Source: Allochromatium vinosum DSM 180 (lineage in GTDB: Bacteria > Pseudomonadota > Gammaproteobacteria > Chromatiales > Chromatiaceae). Taken from it: a stretch of 64,000 bases of DNA. Below the pieces are notes generated by a model. That model was not told the origin of the DNA and searched no databases. It worked only from the letters and a program-made list of their open reading frames with translations. A program made the translations under genes and the position numbers. Shown in pieces: positions 1-7,010 of the stretch (the first letter of the stretch is position 1; each line of letters opens with the position of its first letter). The stretch covers positions 1,958,501 to 2,022,500 of the forward strand of contig NC_013851.1 of assembly GCF_000025485.1 (NCBI RefSeq), given 5' to 3'.

Positions 1-2424
1 CTGGCCGATACCGTCACCGGCCCCATCACCCGCCGTCGCGAAGTGACCTGGAGCGAACTGGCCAAGCGGCTCAAGAGCGTCGAGGTCGGGGCCAAGGATG
101 GTCCGCTGTGGCTCGCTGGCGACCATGCCCCCGGCCCGCGCGGCAATGAGCACGTCCGCTCAGTCTCCGTGCTGGCGCTGGATGTGGAGGCCAAGACCGC
201 GCGGAACCCCGAGACCGGCATCAAGACCGTCATCGGCCCGGAGCCGCCCACGCTTCAGGAAATGGCCGCCGAGATCGAGCTGTGCGGTTGGCGCGCGATC
301 CTGCACACGACGCACAGCCACCTGGACCCCGGCATCCAACCGCCCGGCGTGGCCCATCATCGATACCGGCTGGTGCTGGCATTGGATCGCCCGCTCCAGC
401 CCGGCGAGCTGGATGTGTTCGGGCGCCATGTGGCCAGTGTGCTGGGGATCAGTGATTGCTTCGATCCTTCGACACTGAAGCCGAGCCAACCGCTCTATCT
501 TCCCCGCGCTCCCCAAGAGCGGCTGATCTATTTCGGGCATGTCGCCATCGAGGGCGACCCGCTGCCCGTCGAGTCCCTGCTGAATGCGGCGCGCGCCGCA
601 CAGGACGCCCTCCGCGCCGCTGCCGGTAAACGCCAAGGCCCACAGACCGCCAGCGTCATCGATACCTTCAACGCGGCCCACGATGTCCGGGAGCTGCTGC
701 GTCATCACGGGTACATCCCGAAGCGCGGAAACCGCTGGATGCACCCGGAATCCACCACCGGCATGGCTGGCGTGCGGCTGCTGCCCGAGTCCGACCCGCC
801 GCGCGTCTTCTCCAGTCACGGCTGCTGTCCGCTCAATGATGGCCATGCACACGATGCCTTCTCGGTCTGGTGCATCCTGGCGCATGGTGGCGACACCAAG
901 GCCGCTGTTCGAGAGGCCGCCCGGCTGCTGGGGGTGGAGGGCGAACGCCACACGCGCCAGACCACGGGCGAACGGGGCGAAAAGGGCGAAAACCCAAGCG
1001 GGGCGCGGGCTGGCGCCGAGGTGAATCGGGGCGAACGCGGGGCGAAAAGGGGCGAATCAAGGGCGAATCTGACCGACGATCAAAAGCGCGCGGCGCTGTC
1101 CCGAGCCGCCCGGCTGCTGGTGTCCGAAGTCTCGCCGATGGTCGAGTACCCCATTGACGCACTCGGGCCGCTCGCCGAGCCGACCCGCGCCCTGGCCGAT
1201 GGCGTACAGATCCGTGAGGCGATGGCGGGGCAGTCGCTCCTGGCGGTTGCCGCGATGCTCGCGCAGTCGGTCGCCAACGTGCGGACCATCGAATCGGTCA
1301 AGCCGGTGTCGCTCTATCTGCTGACGATCGGCGAGAGCGGAGACGGCAAATCATCCGGCGATGCTGTCGCCCAATCAGCTATCCAGGCTCGCCAGCGTGC
1401 CGAGGCCCGTGAATACCTAGAGCAGGTCCGGGACGCCCAGGCCAAGGGCAAGAGCCGGACCAAAGACGAAGATCCCGAGGAACTGCCGCCCGAGCCGTAC
1501 CGGATCGCCCGAGATGGCACCGTCGAGGGCATCCGCCGCTCATTCGCCCAAGGCGTGCCGAGCCAAGGCGTGTTTTCGTCTGAGGCCGCCGCGATGCTGT
1601 CGGGCTACGGCATGAACGCCGACAACCGCGCCAAGACCGCCGCCACCTTCAACGCCCTTTGGGACGATGGCGAGCTGTCGGTATCGCGAGGCACCACCGG
1701 ACGCTTGCAGCTCTATGATCGGCGCCTGTCGATTCACTGGCTGCTGCAACCGGAGGCCGCTCACGAAGTCATGAGCGACCCCTTGCTGTCCGGCATCGGG
1801 TTCTGGCCGCGCTTCCTGATCGCCTGGCCCGAACCATCCGCACCGCGCGTGGCGCGTCCCTGGCGTGCCGACCAATGCCCCGAGATCGGCGCGTTCTGGC
1901 GGGCCTGCACCCGCCTGCTGGACCGCCCGATGGGGGACGACTGTTCAGACCTGCCTGTCCTGGATCTGACCGACGAGGCCATGCAGTTGGCCTGCGGGTA
2001 CTTCGAGCGCCTGGAGCAGGCCGCCAAGGGCAAGCCCGCCCCGCTACGGGAGATCAAGCCCTATGCCGTGCGCTCGACCGAGCAAGCCTTGCGGGTCGCG
2101 GGTGTGCTGTCGGTCTTCGAGGGACTGGACCGCGTGGACGCTGCCGCCATGCGTAACGGGATCGCCCTGGCCGCCTATGCCCTGGAGACATGGCGCGGAG
2201 TGTTCGGGGACCGCGATGTCCGCACCGCCCGGCAACTGGCGTTGACGCTTTACCGCTGGCTCCTGGAGCAACCCGAAGCATCGGCGAGCCTGACCGCGAT
2301 CTCTCGCATCGGCCCCAAGGCCACGCGCCCGAAGGATCGGCGAGATACCGCGCTGGCCGTGCTCGAACATGCGGGACTGGTGACGAGTGCCGGTTACACC
2401 TGGAGCGTGGAGGTGCCGGAATGA
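1..2424 (+). CDS. Primase-like / DUF3987 ATPase of an integrated element (5' partial)
   Basis: Probable replication protein of the mobile element. The reading frame is open to base 1, so the true start may lie outside the window; the first internal start is GTG at 43, giving 793 residues. Counting from that GTG, the N-terminus has motifs like archaeo-eukaryotic primase/primpol folds: LALDVE (about 44-49), HTTHSH (88-93) and LALDRP (112-117). A low-complexity Gly/Glu/Lys linker (about 305-345) is encoded by GGGCGAA repeats. The C-terminal half looks like DUF3987, with a P-loop GESGDGKSS near residue 430. Combined primase and ATPase modules are common in phages, plasmids and integrative elements. 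The primase call rests on short motifs only; the P-loop is clear. Confidence 0.75.
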   Translation: MADTVTGPITRRREVTWSELAKRLKSVEVGAKDGPLWLAGDHAPGPRGNEHVRSVSVLALDVEAKTARNPETGIKTVIGPEPPTLQEMAAEIELCGWRAILHTTHSHLDPGIQPPGVAHHRYRLVLALDRPLQPGELDVFGRHVASVLGISDCFDPSTLKPSQPLYLPRAPQERLIYFGHVAIEGDPLPVESLLNAARAAQDALRAAAGKRQGPQTASVIDTFNAAHDVRELLRHHGYIPKRGNRWMHPESTTGMAGVRLLPESDPPRVFSSHGCCPLNDGHAHDAFSVWCILAHGGDTKAAVREAARLLGVEGERHTRQTTGERGEKGENPSGARAGAEVNRGERGAKRGESRANLTDDQKRAALSRAARLLVSEVSPMVEYPIDALGPLAEPTRALADGVQIREAMAGQSLLAVAAMLAQSVANVRTIESVKPVSLYLLTIGESGDGKSSGDAVAQSAIQARQRAEAREYLEQVRDAQAKGKSRTKDEDPEELPPEPYRIARDGTVEGIRRSFAQGVPSQGVFSSEAAAMLSGYGMNADNRAKTAATFNALWDDGELSVSRGTTGRLQLYDRRLSIHWLLQPEAAHEVMSDPLLSGIGFWPRFLIAWPEPSAPRVARPWRADQCPEIGAFWRACTRLLDRPMGDDCSDLPVLDLTDEAMQLACGYFERLEQAAKGKPAPLREIKPYAVRSTEQALRVAGVLSVFEGLDRVDAAAMRNGIALAAYALETWRGVFGDRDVRTARQLALTLYRWLLEQPEASASLTAISRIGPKATRPKDRRDTALAVLEHAGLVTSAGYTWSVEVPE
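937..1075 (+). repeat. GGGCGAA heptamer cluster 1
   Basis: About eight copies of GGGCGAA (one near 940, seven between 966 and 1070) lie in the linker-coding part of the primase/DUF3987 gene. Bases 967-995 are repeated exactly at 2502-2530, in the same codon phase, coding GERGEKGEN in both places. Confidence 0.8.
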
Positions 2425-3490
2425 GCGTCCAGGCACTCATTGCCGATCTGCTGGTGCCCGTTTCGCCCCCGCCAAGGGCGAGCAAAGCGACAAGCACCCG
2501 AGGCGAACGGGGCGAAAAGGGCGAAAACCCGCGTCCTGTCTGGTCTGGCGCGAGGGCGAACATGGGCGAAAGTGGGGCGAATCCAGGACGCCATCGCGCA
2601 ATGATTACACGATTACCACCGAGCCATTCGCCCCAAATTCGCCCCAAATTCGCCCCTATTCGCCCCTATTCGCCCCTGATTCGCCCGCATTCGCCCCGCC
2701 GCGAACCCGCGCCATTGCTGAAGATTCGCCCAATTCGCCCCGTTCGCCCAAGGTCCATGGCACTTTGCATTCGCCCGCCAGCATCAAGGACTTGGAGCGC
2801 CAAGGTGCTGAGAGTCACCGGAAGATCCAGGCCGCACTGCTGGACGCTCGCATCCGCGCCAGCGCCGAGACCATCGGCAACGCCCTGGAGTCGAGTCTGA
2901 TCGAGGGATCGGAAGCCCTGGCCAAGATCCGGCCCGCCGCCGACCCGGCACCGTTGGCGACAGCCAGCTATGGCGAGGTGGTGGCCTGGATGGACTCGAC
3001 CGGCGAGACCGACGCGCAGACCCGACGCGAGATCCTGGTCAGCTACGGCTTTGACCCTGACTTCCAGTATCCAGACTCGGGGCGCCGCACCTGTCGCCAG
3101 TGCGCGAACCTGGACGCCGATGGCGGATGTCGGGCCGCGCGTCGGGGGCAGATACCGAACACCAGCCGGTTCTACACCTACCCGCCCGGTATCGACGCGC
3201 CTCATCGCTGTGTGGGCTACCTGCCTGGACCGGATGACCTGGACAAGCGCCCTGGTCGCGAGCGGTTCGACTGGCCGACCGCCGAGACGGAGCCGGACAC
3301 CGGCATCGAGACCACCGCCAAGGCTGTCTGTGCCCGCTGTGCCCACTGGACGCCAGACCGGATCAATCCCCCTGGTGGTCTCGGACACTGCACCATCGCC
3401 GCGCCTGCCTCCAAGCGCCCCGGCTCACTCTGGCCGTGGCCCGATGCCGAAATTCACTGCACCCGATTTCAGGAGATCACCCCATGCTGA
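2387..3490 (+). CDS. Cys-rich, zinc-finger-like element protein (start uncertain)
   Basis: I do not recognise a named family. The C-terminal 230 residues are convincing protein with two Cys modules: CRQC...GGC...HRC and CARC...GHC...HC, which could each bind zinc. The frame overlaps the next gene by 7 bases (ATGCTGA), as in an operon. The N-terminal part crosses the TTCGCCC array and translates to a Pro/Ser-rich stretch of doubtful reality. A TTG at 2792 preceded by AAGGA is an alternative start. The frame opened by ATG 2421 competes with it over 2421-2750, so a frame change in the repeat array is possible. Confidence 0.6.
   Translation: MPVTPGAWRCRNERPGTHCRSAGARFAPAKGEQSDKHPRRTGRKGRKPASCLVWREGEHGRKWGESRTPSRNDYTITTEPFAPNSPQIRPYSPLFAPDSPAFAPPRTRAIAEDSPNSPRSPKVHGTLHSPASIKDLERQGAESHRKIQAALLDARIRASAETIGNALESSLIEGSEALAKIRPAADPAPLATASYGEVVAWMDSTGETDAQTRREILVSYGFDPDFQYPDSGRRTCRQCANLDADGGCRAARRGQIPNTSRFYTYPPGIDAPHRCVGYLPGPDDLDKRPGRERFDWPTAETEPDTGIETTAKAVCARCAHWTPDRINPPGGLGHCTIAAPASKRPGSLWPWPDAEIHCTRFQEITPC
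2421..2900 (+). CDS. Short frame coupled to the DUF3987 gene, doubtful
   Basis: Starts at ATG 2421, overlapping the stop of the upstream gene (ATGA), and opens with MSVQALIADLL. It reads GERGEKGENP in the same phase as the linker of the upstream gene, which supports translation of its first 40 or so residues. It then runs through the TTCGCCC array, becomes Pro/Arg-rich and ends at 2900, while the neighbouring frame carries the better protein from about 2790 on. It may be the original N-terminus of the Cys-rich protein, split by expansion of the repeat array. Confidence 0.3.
   Translation: MSVQALIADLLVPVSPPPRASKATSTRGERGEKGENPRPVWSGARANMGESGANPGRHRAMITRLPPSHSPQIRPKFAPIRPYSPLIRPHSPRREPAPLLKIRPIRPVRPRSMALCIRPPASRTWSAKVLRVTGRSRPHCWTLASAPAPRPSATPWSRV
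2502..2776. repeat. GGGCGAA / TTCGCCC inverted array (cluster 2)
   Basis: Six forward heptamers (2502-2580; the first reads AGGCGAA) face eleven reverse heptamers. ATTCGCCC copies start at 2626, 2637, 2648, 2658, 2668, 2679 and 2689, a spacing of 10-11 bases, then 2724, 2733, 2742 and 2769 (the 2742 copy begins G). The 10-11 base period is one helical turn and not a multiple of three, so it is a DNA-level pattern and not a protein repeat. It is iteron-like. Confidence 0.85.
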
Positions 3491-3885
3491 TCAGCAACAT
3501 CTATGGCCGTCTGGCCGCCGATCCGACCGAGAAGACCACGAAGACCGGAAAGCCGATGGCCCTGGCGTCCGTGGCTGTGGATGTCACCGGCCAGCGCGCC
3601 GAGGATGGCGACTCGGAAACGCTGTGGGTCTCGCTGATGGCCTTCGGGCACCAGTGCGAGGCGCTGCTGAGAGCCGAGAAAGGGCAGATGGTCGCCGCCA
3701 TCGGCAAGCTGACCCGGAGCCGCTACACCGGCCGGGATGACATCGAGCGCGAGTCCTGGACGCTGCTCGCCGAGAGCGTCGTCACCGCCAAGAGTGCGCG
3801 CCCTGGTACCCGTAAGCGCCAAGATCCGCCGCCGCCCGATCGGCGAGCGCCAGCGCGTGACTTTGATGATGCGATCGACTTCTGA
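3484..3885 (+). CDS. Single-stranded DNA-binding protein, SSB-like
   Basis: Protein of 133 residues with an SSB/OB-fold pattern (MLISNIYGRL, then VSLMAFG) and an acidic tip DFDDAIDF, like the SSB tail that recruits replication and repair partners. The start at 3484 is chosen because it aligns with the SSB N-terminus and overlaps the upstream stop; the frame also extends upstream to 3436. The position behind the primase/DUF3987 gene fits a small replication module on the element. It would coat single-stranded DNA in the cytoplasm. It is shorter than chromosomal SSB (about 150-180 residues), as is common for element-borne copies. Confidence 0.8.
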   Translation: MLISNIYGRLAADPTEKTTKTGKPMALASVAVDVTGQRAEDGDSETLWVSLMAFGHQCEALLRAEKGQMVAAIGKLTRSRYTGRDDIERESWTLLAESVVTAKSARPGTRKRQDPPPPDRRAPARDFDDAIDF

Positions 3886-3944
3886 GGCGTCGAGGGTCGG
3901 ATTCTGAATCCGGCCCTTTCCCGTCACCCGTAACGGAAATCACC

Positions 3945-4901
3945 ATGCACCCGACACCCAAACGCCGTGGCCGCCCATCGAGCGGGACCGCACTCTCTGG
4001 AGCCGAGCGCCAACGCCGATACCGCGAACGGCAGAAATCACGTCACAGTGACGCGAATTCACCCGCCTCGATTCCCGTCACCCGTAACGAAAAACCCGGC
4101 AACCCCGAACACCGTCGCCTGTTCGCCATCCCACACCCCAAGCCCAGCGACTCGACCGCCCTGGCCGTGCCGACACTGCCCGAGGCGCGCACCGTCACCG
4201 GGGATCGCGAAGTGGATGCCGTGCTCTGGCTGCGCGATCTCTGCAAGCTCGCGCGAGAGGTCGGCGTCCTGGACCGCGCGCTTGAGGCCGCGAGCCGGAT
4301 CAAGACGCCGATGGAGGAACTGGAGCGGCGCTATACCGACTGGCTCAAGGGCCAGCTTGGAGCGCATCCGCTGGCCGTGGCGCTGTCGCGAATCGGCGAG
4401 ATCGAGGGCCATGTCACCAAGGCCCGGCAGCGCATCCGGCTGCACGCCGAAGGGCTGGCCATCTTCGGCAGCTATGAGGCAGCCATGAGCGACACCGCGC
4501 CCGAGCGGATGCTGGCTGAGAGCGCCGTCCTGCCCGAGGACTTCGACGGCTGGTCGCGCCTTGGGATGGATGCCCTGGCCGAGGTCTTCGCCCGATCAGT
4601 CAACCCGGCCACGCTCGCCGAGTGCGCGTCCGAGCTGCGCTATTGGGACTGGCTCTACCAGATCCGTGCCCGGATGGTCGAGACCGAGCGCCCCGAAGCC
4701 TACGTTGGCGATGATGAACCCGTGGTGACGGCCCGCCGCGAGTATGTCGAGGGTTTGCTGACCGTGCTGATACCCGTCGATCGACAGGAAGCCATCCACC
4801 TCGCCGACGCGCTCAAGGCCGGACTGGTGGACATCGGCAGCACCGACGATGGCACCCGGCGCGCGGAGATCCTGGATCACCTGCTGAGAACCACACCATG
4901 A
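3945..4901 (+). CDS. Unknown element protein with basic N-terminus
   Basis: Not recognised. It has 318 residues. The N-terminus is basic (PKRRGRPSS, AERQRRYRERQK), a signature seen in many phage and plasmid proteins that may bind nucleic acid. Residues 90-318 are predicted mostly helical, without Cys clusters or membrane segments. ATG 3945 follows a 59-base gap after ssb. The short sequence CCCGTCACCCGTAACG occurs just upstream (about 3920) and again inside the gene (about 4075). A GC-rich hairpin at 4942-4962 lies downstream. Confidence 0.65.
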   Translation: MHPTPKRRGRPSSGTALSGAERQRRYRERQKSRHSDANSPASIPVTRNEKPGNPEHRRLFAIPHPKPSDSTALAVPTLPEARTVTGDREVDAVLWLRDLCKLAREVGVLDRALEAASRIKTPMEELERRYTDWLKGQLGAHPLAVALSRIGEIEGHVTKARQRIRLHAEGLAIFGSYEAAMSDTAPERMLAESAVLPEDFDGWSRLGMDALAEVFARSVNPATLAECASELRYWDWLYQIRARMVETERPEAYVGDDEPVVTARREYVEGLLTVLIPVDRQEAIHLADALKAGLVDIGSTDDGTRRAEILDHLLRTTP

Positions 4902-4941
4902 TCCCGAGCATGACCGACGAACAGGAACAGGGATAGGGACG

Positions 4942-4962
4942 ATCCCCGATCCTGTCGGGGAT
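4942..4962 (+). terminator. Hairpin after the 3945-4901 gene
   Basis: Perfect 8-bp stem ATCCCCGA / TCGGGGAT with a 5-base loop. There is no T-run, so it may be a weak terminator or an mRNA end stabiliser. Confidence 0.4.
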
Positions 4963-4971
4963 GGTCGATCG

Positions 4972-5016
4972 AGGCTGCATCAATCGTGGCGGGGTTCTAT
5001 ACTGCCCTTGCAGCCT
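4972..5016 (+). promoter_or_regulatory. Inverted repeat around a -10-like box
   Basis: AGGCTGCA (4972-4979) and TGCAGCCT (5009-5016) bracket TATACT (4998-5003). The -35 position (4975-4980, CTGCAT) is a poor match to TTGACA. The arrangement could be a repressor-bound promoter for the possible RNA downstream. Confidence 0.35.
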
Positions 5017-5195
5017 AACCGCCGATGCCGGGACCGAAACCGCACCGGCTGGTAGCGGCGGGGTCCGGCCAAATAAGTCGCCCGTCGCACACATGGCTGC
5101 ACCAGCGACCCGACCGCCTGCCGCACGACTGAAAGGGCACAGGCCGGTATCCGGTGCTTGGGGGTAAACAGCCCCTCACCGGGATTCGGGTCGCG

Positions 5196-5224
5196 AAGCC
5201 CCGCCACTGCGCGGGGTTTTCTTT
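5196..5224 (+). terminator. Intrinsic terminator
   Basis: Stem AAGCCCCGC / GCGGGGTTT with a 6-base loop, followed by TCTTT. It is a good rho-independent terminator on the + strand and does not follow a convincing protein gene. Confidence 0.7.
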
Positions 5225-5338
5225 GTCTGCTGATCCCGAGCGCGTGATCGCCCGCCTCAAACGCGACGCTGCCACCGACCCGAAGGCCGAGGCCCTGCTC
5301 GACACCCTGCGGGGTCACAGCGGATGTGACTCCTGTTC

Positions 5339-5723
5339 GTATCGTCTCTGATACTTGACGCCCTTTGTATCTGATACTAGGTTTGAGATGCCTTCAACCT
5401 GTATCGGATACAGCCATGCCCAAGCCGAACACCCGCATGACCGCCATGAGACAGCGCGCCCTGGAAGCCTTCAACAATGGCCCGGTACTGCAAGACCTAT
5501 CCGGCTTCTCGACGACAGCACTTTGGGAAGTGGCCCGCGTGCAGCTCAAGCGCGGCAACCCCTATTCGCTGGCTGTGGTCCTGGTGGAACTACACCGCCG
5601 CTGCCCGCCAGTCGCGGGAGGGCGCCCGATCTCATTGGCTTACCATGTATCGGATACACCGGCACCCGTTCCAGCGTCTGTATCTGAGGCAGCACGCGAC
5701 ACCATGCCGGTTGTATCGGATAC
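5339..5723. promoter_or_regulatory. Family of GTATCNGATAC palindromes
   Basis: Perfect 11-base palindromes at 5367-5377 (central T), 5401-5411, 5647-5657 and 5713-5723 (central G). A spaced version GTATC-N6-GATAC lies at 5339-5354 and a degenerate copy near 5680. The first two lie over a promoter and just before ATG 5416; the last two lie inside that gene, where they encode VSDTP. They look like operators for one dimeric DNA-binding protein. Confidence 0.6.
5355..5383 (+). promoter_or_regulatory. Possible promoter overlapped by a palindrome
   Basis: TTGACG (5355-5360), a 17-base spacer containing the palindrome 5367-5377, then TAGGTT (5378-5383). The -35 is good and the -10 is poor. An operator in the spacer would fit repression of the gene starting at 5416. 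Confidence 0.35.
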
Positions 5724-5944
5724 GCCCCCCTCTCGCCCTGGAGCCGAGCGCCCCGCCGCCCAAGGCCAAGGACTATCCGGGCTGGCTCAAGGCCAAGGCC
5801 GTGGCCATGCACCGCTCTGGTGAGACCCGAGAGACCATCCGCGCCATGCTCATCGAGCAGTTCGGGAGGGCGCCGGACATTACCAACTGGAGCAAGACGG
5901 TTCGCCGCTGGGAAGCGAGCAACCAGACCGCTCCTGGTTCGTGA
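5416..5944 (+). pseudogene. Unknown element gene split by a frame change at a C6 tract
   Basis: Frame 1 runs from ATG 5416 to 5823 (about 135 residues) and looks real up to VVSDTPPS, then turns into Gly/Gln-rich noise. The +1 frame ending at 5944 looks real from about 5730 on: a helical, HTH-like segment including AKAVAMHRSGETRETI and ending near KTVRRWEAS. A run of six C at 5724-5729 marks the switch. A product of about 175 residues would result if one base were skipped there. It could be a disrupted gene, a slippage-dependent gene or a base-call error. The C-terminal helices might bind DNA, perhaps the nearby palindromes; that is inference only. Confidence 0.45.
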
Positions 5945-5967
5945 TGGCCCAAGTCTGGACCATCTCC

Positions 5968-5992
5968 ACTGACCCAATCCCGTTGGGTCAGT
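5968..5992 (+). terminator. Hairpin after the split gene
   Basis: Perfect 10-bp stem ACTGACCCAA / TTGGGTCAGT with loop TCCCG, 24 bases after the stop at 5944. There is no T-run. The stretch 5945-6260 holds no gene; besides this hairpin it has one at 6011-6029 and a G-run tract at 6171-6218. Confidence 0.45.
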
Positions 5993-6010
5993 CCTGGCGT
6001 TACGAATAAC

Positions 6011-6029
6011 GCGCCCCACGGCGGGGCGC
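6011..6029 (+). terminator. GC hairpin
   Basis: Stem GCGCCCC / GGGGCGC with a 5-base loop, followed by TGCTTAT. A second possible termination structure in the 5945-6260 gap. Confidence 0.4.
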
Positions 6030-6170
6030 TGCTTATAGGCGGCCCCACGACCGCCAAGGGTGCCGTTTGAAACGCGGCCCTTGACCTTGACGCCCACCTT
6101 GACCCGGCCATCCCGCTCTCAAGCCCCACCTCCGTCCCGAATCCAGCCCCGGCCGTAAAACGGTTTCGGC

Positions 6171-6218
6171 GGGGTTTTCCGGGGGTTTTCCGGGGGTTTT
6201 GCCGGGGTTTTTCGGGGG
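6171..6218 (+). repeat. G-run tract with about 11-base period
   Basis: Five runs of four or five G (6171-6174, 6181-6185, 6192-6196, 6204-6207, 6214-6218) are separated by TTTTCC-like spacers of 6-7 bases. This is an imperfect tandem repeat of CCGGGGGTTTT and meets the usual pattern for a G-quadruplex on the + strand. Confidence 0.75.
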
Positions 6219-6260
6219 TTTTCGCTGGTGCTGCCGATGTCGTGACAACAGCATCAGGCC

Positions 6261-6674
6261 ATGCCCAACGATGCCCCGCCCGGATTCTTCACCTGCCTGC
6301 GCCAGCCCGGAGGACTGACGATCTCGGCGGCCACCTGCGCCCAGCTCTACCGGCGCGGGCTGGCCGCTGATCCAGGGGCGGCTGTTCACTGTCGTGGCTG
6401 CCCGATCGGGGCCGAGCACGCCGGGCGGGCGTTGCCGGACGCGGACGCGACGCGGAACCTCTCATGCTGCTGGTGCGGGAAATCGCTGGGTGAGGCCGGG
6501 CGCCTGGTGCTGGGGCAAACACTGTGCCGCTCCTGTCATGCCCGGCTCGGAGAGTACGCACGCCAGCGGTACCGCCGCCGTTCACCAACCGGCGTGGCGC
6601 ACCGGCTGCACGTGTTCATTGTTCAAGTCGAGGAAACCGCCGATGACCCTGACCCTGGTTGCGCCCAGCCCTGA
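6261..6674 (+). CDS. Small Cys-rich zinc-finger-like element protein
   Basis: Unknown family, 137 residues. Cys motifs CRGC near residue 45, then CCWC and CRSC about 20 residues apart, suggest one or two small zinc-binding knuckles. It is the first gene of a run of tightly overlapping small genes: it overlaps the next gene by 32 bases. The G-run tract lies about 40 bases upstream of its ATG. Similar small Cys-rich proteins are frequent in phages and integrative elements and may bind nucleic acid or partner proteins. Confidence 0.6.
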   Translation: MPNDAPPGFFTCLRQPGGLTISAATCAQLYRRGLAADPGAAVHCRGCPIGAEHAGRALPDADATRNLSCCWCGKSLGEAGRLVLGQTLCRSCHARLGEYARQRYRRRSPTGVAHRLHVFIVQVEETADDPDPGCAQP

Positions 6675-6879
6675 AGCCGCCATCGCCCTGGCCCGGCGCC
6701 TGTATCCCGATCGGTGCCTCGTCGGCGAGCCGGTCGCCGTCTCGCCAGCCGGACCCGAGGACGCGCGCCGCTTCACCGAGACGGTGAAGACGCTTACCCC
6801 CGTGCGTCGAACCCCGCATTCCTGGAGCCTTCAAGCCACACGCCACGCCACGCCGTCTATGAATCGGAGTCATTCATGA
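6643..6879 (+). CDS. Small unknown element protein
   Basis: Starts at ATG 6643 (MTLTLVAPSPEAA), 78 residues, overlapping the previous gene by 32 bases and the next by 4 (ATGA). The first 45 residues look like a helix-rich fold; the last 30 are Thr/Ser/Arg-rich. No known family recognised. The chain of overlaps supports translation. Confidence 0.45.
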   Translation: MTLTLVAPSPEAAIALARRLYPDRCLVGEPVAVSPAGPEDARRFTETVKTLTPVRRTPHSWSLQATRHATPSMNRSHS

Positions 6880-7010
6880 GTACCCAAGTCCCCAAGCCGA
6901 AACCCGTGATCCTGTTCTTCAAGCCGCCCCAGTCGGCGCGCACGAAGAAGACGCCCACGCCCCCACCCCCACACGGAACCCAACGCCATGGCAACCCCAC
7001 CGCTGCTTGA
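6876..7010 (+). CDS. Very small unknown element protein
   Basis: 44 residues from ATG 6876 (MSTQVPKPKPVILFFKPP), overlapping the upstream stop by 4 bases and the next gene by 23. Lys/Pro-rich with no recognised domain. It may be a real micro-protein or only a coupling frame. Confidence 0.3.
   Translation: MSTQVPKPKPVILFFKPPQSARTKKTPTPPPPHGTQRHGNPTAA

Larger units (their letters stand above)
4902..5415 (+). other. Non-coding stretch, possible structured RNA
   Basis: No convincing protein gene in 514 bases. It contains, in order: a hairpin (4942-4962); an 8-bp inverted repeat AGGCTGCA/TGCAGCCT (4972-4979 and 5009-5016) around a TATACT box (4998-5003); a GC-rich region able to fold; an intrinsic terminator (5196-5224); a weak 35-codon frame from GTG 5243; and GTATC palindromes from 5339. 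A transcript of about 215 bases from near 5010 to the terminator is possible. I could not match it to a known RNA family. Confidence 0.4.

Noticed and set aside
160..951. 263-codon open frame on the minus strand
   Set aside because: Antisense to the primase-like part; no motif and no ribosome site.
2626..2776. CRISPR array
   Set aside because: Repeat unit is only 7-9 bases with 1-3 base spacing; there are no unique spacers of 25-40 bases and no cas genes.
5154..5351. 65-codon frame
   Set aside because: It spans an intrinsic terminator and has no ribosome site. A shorter frame from GTG 5243 is possible but too short to support.
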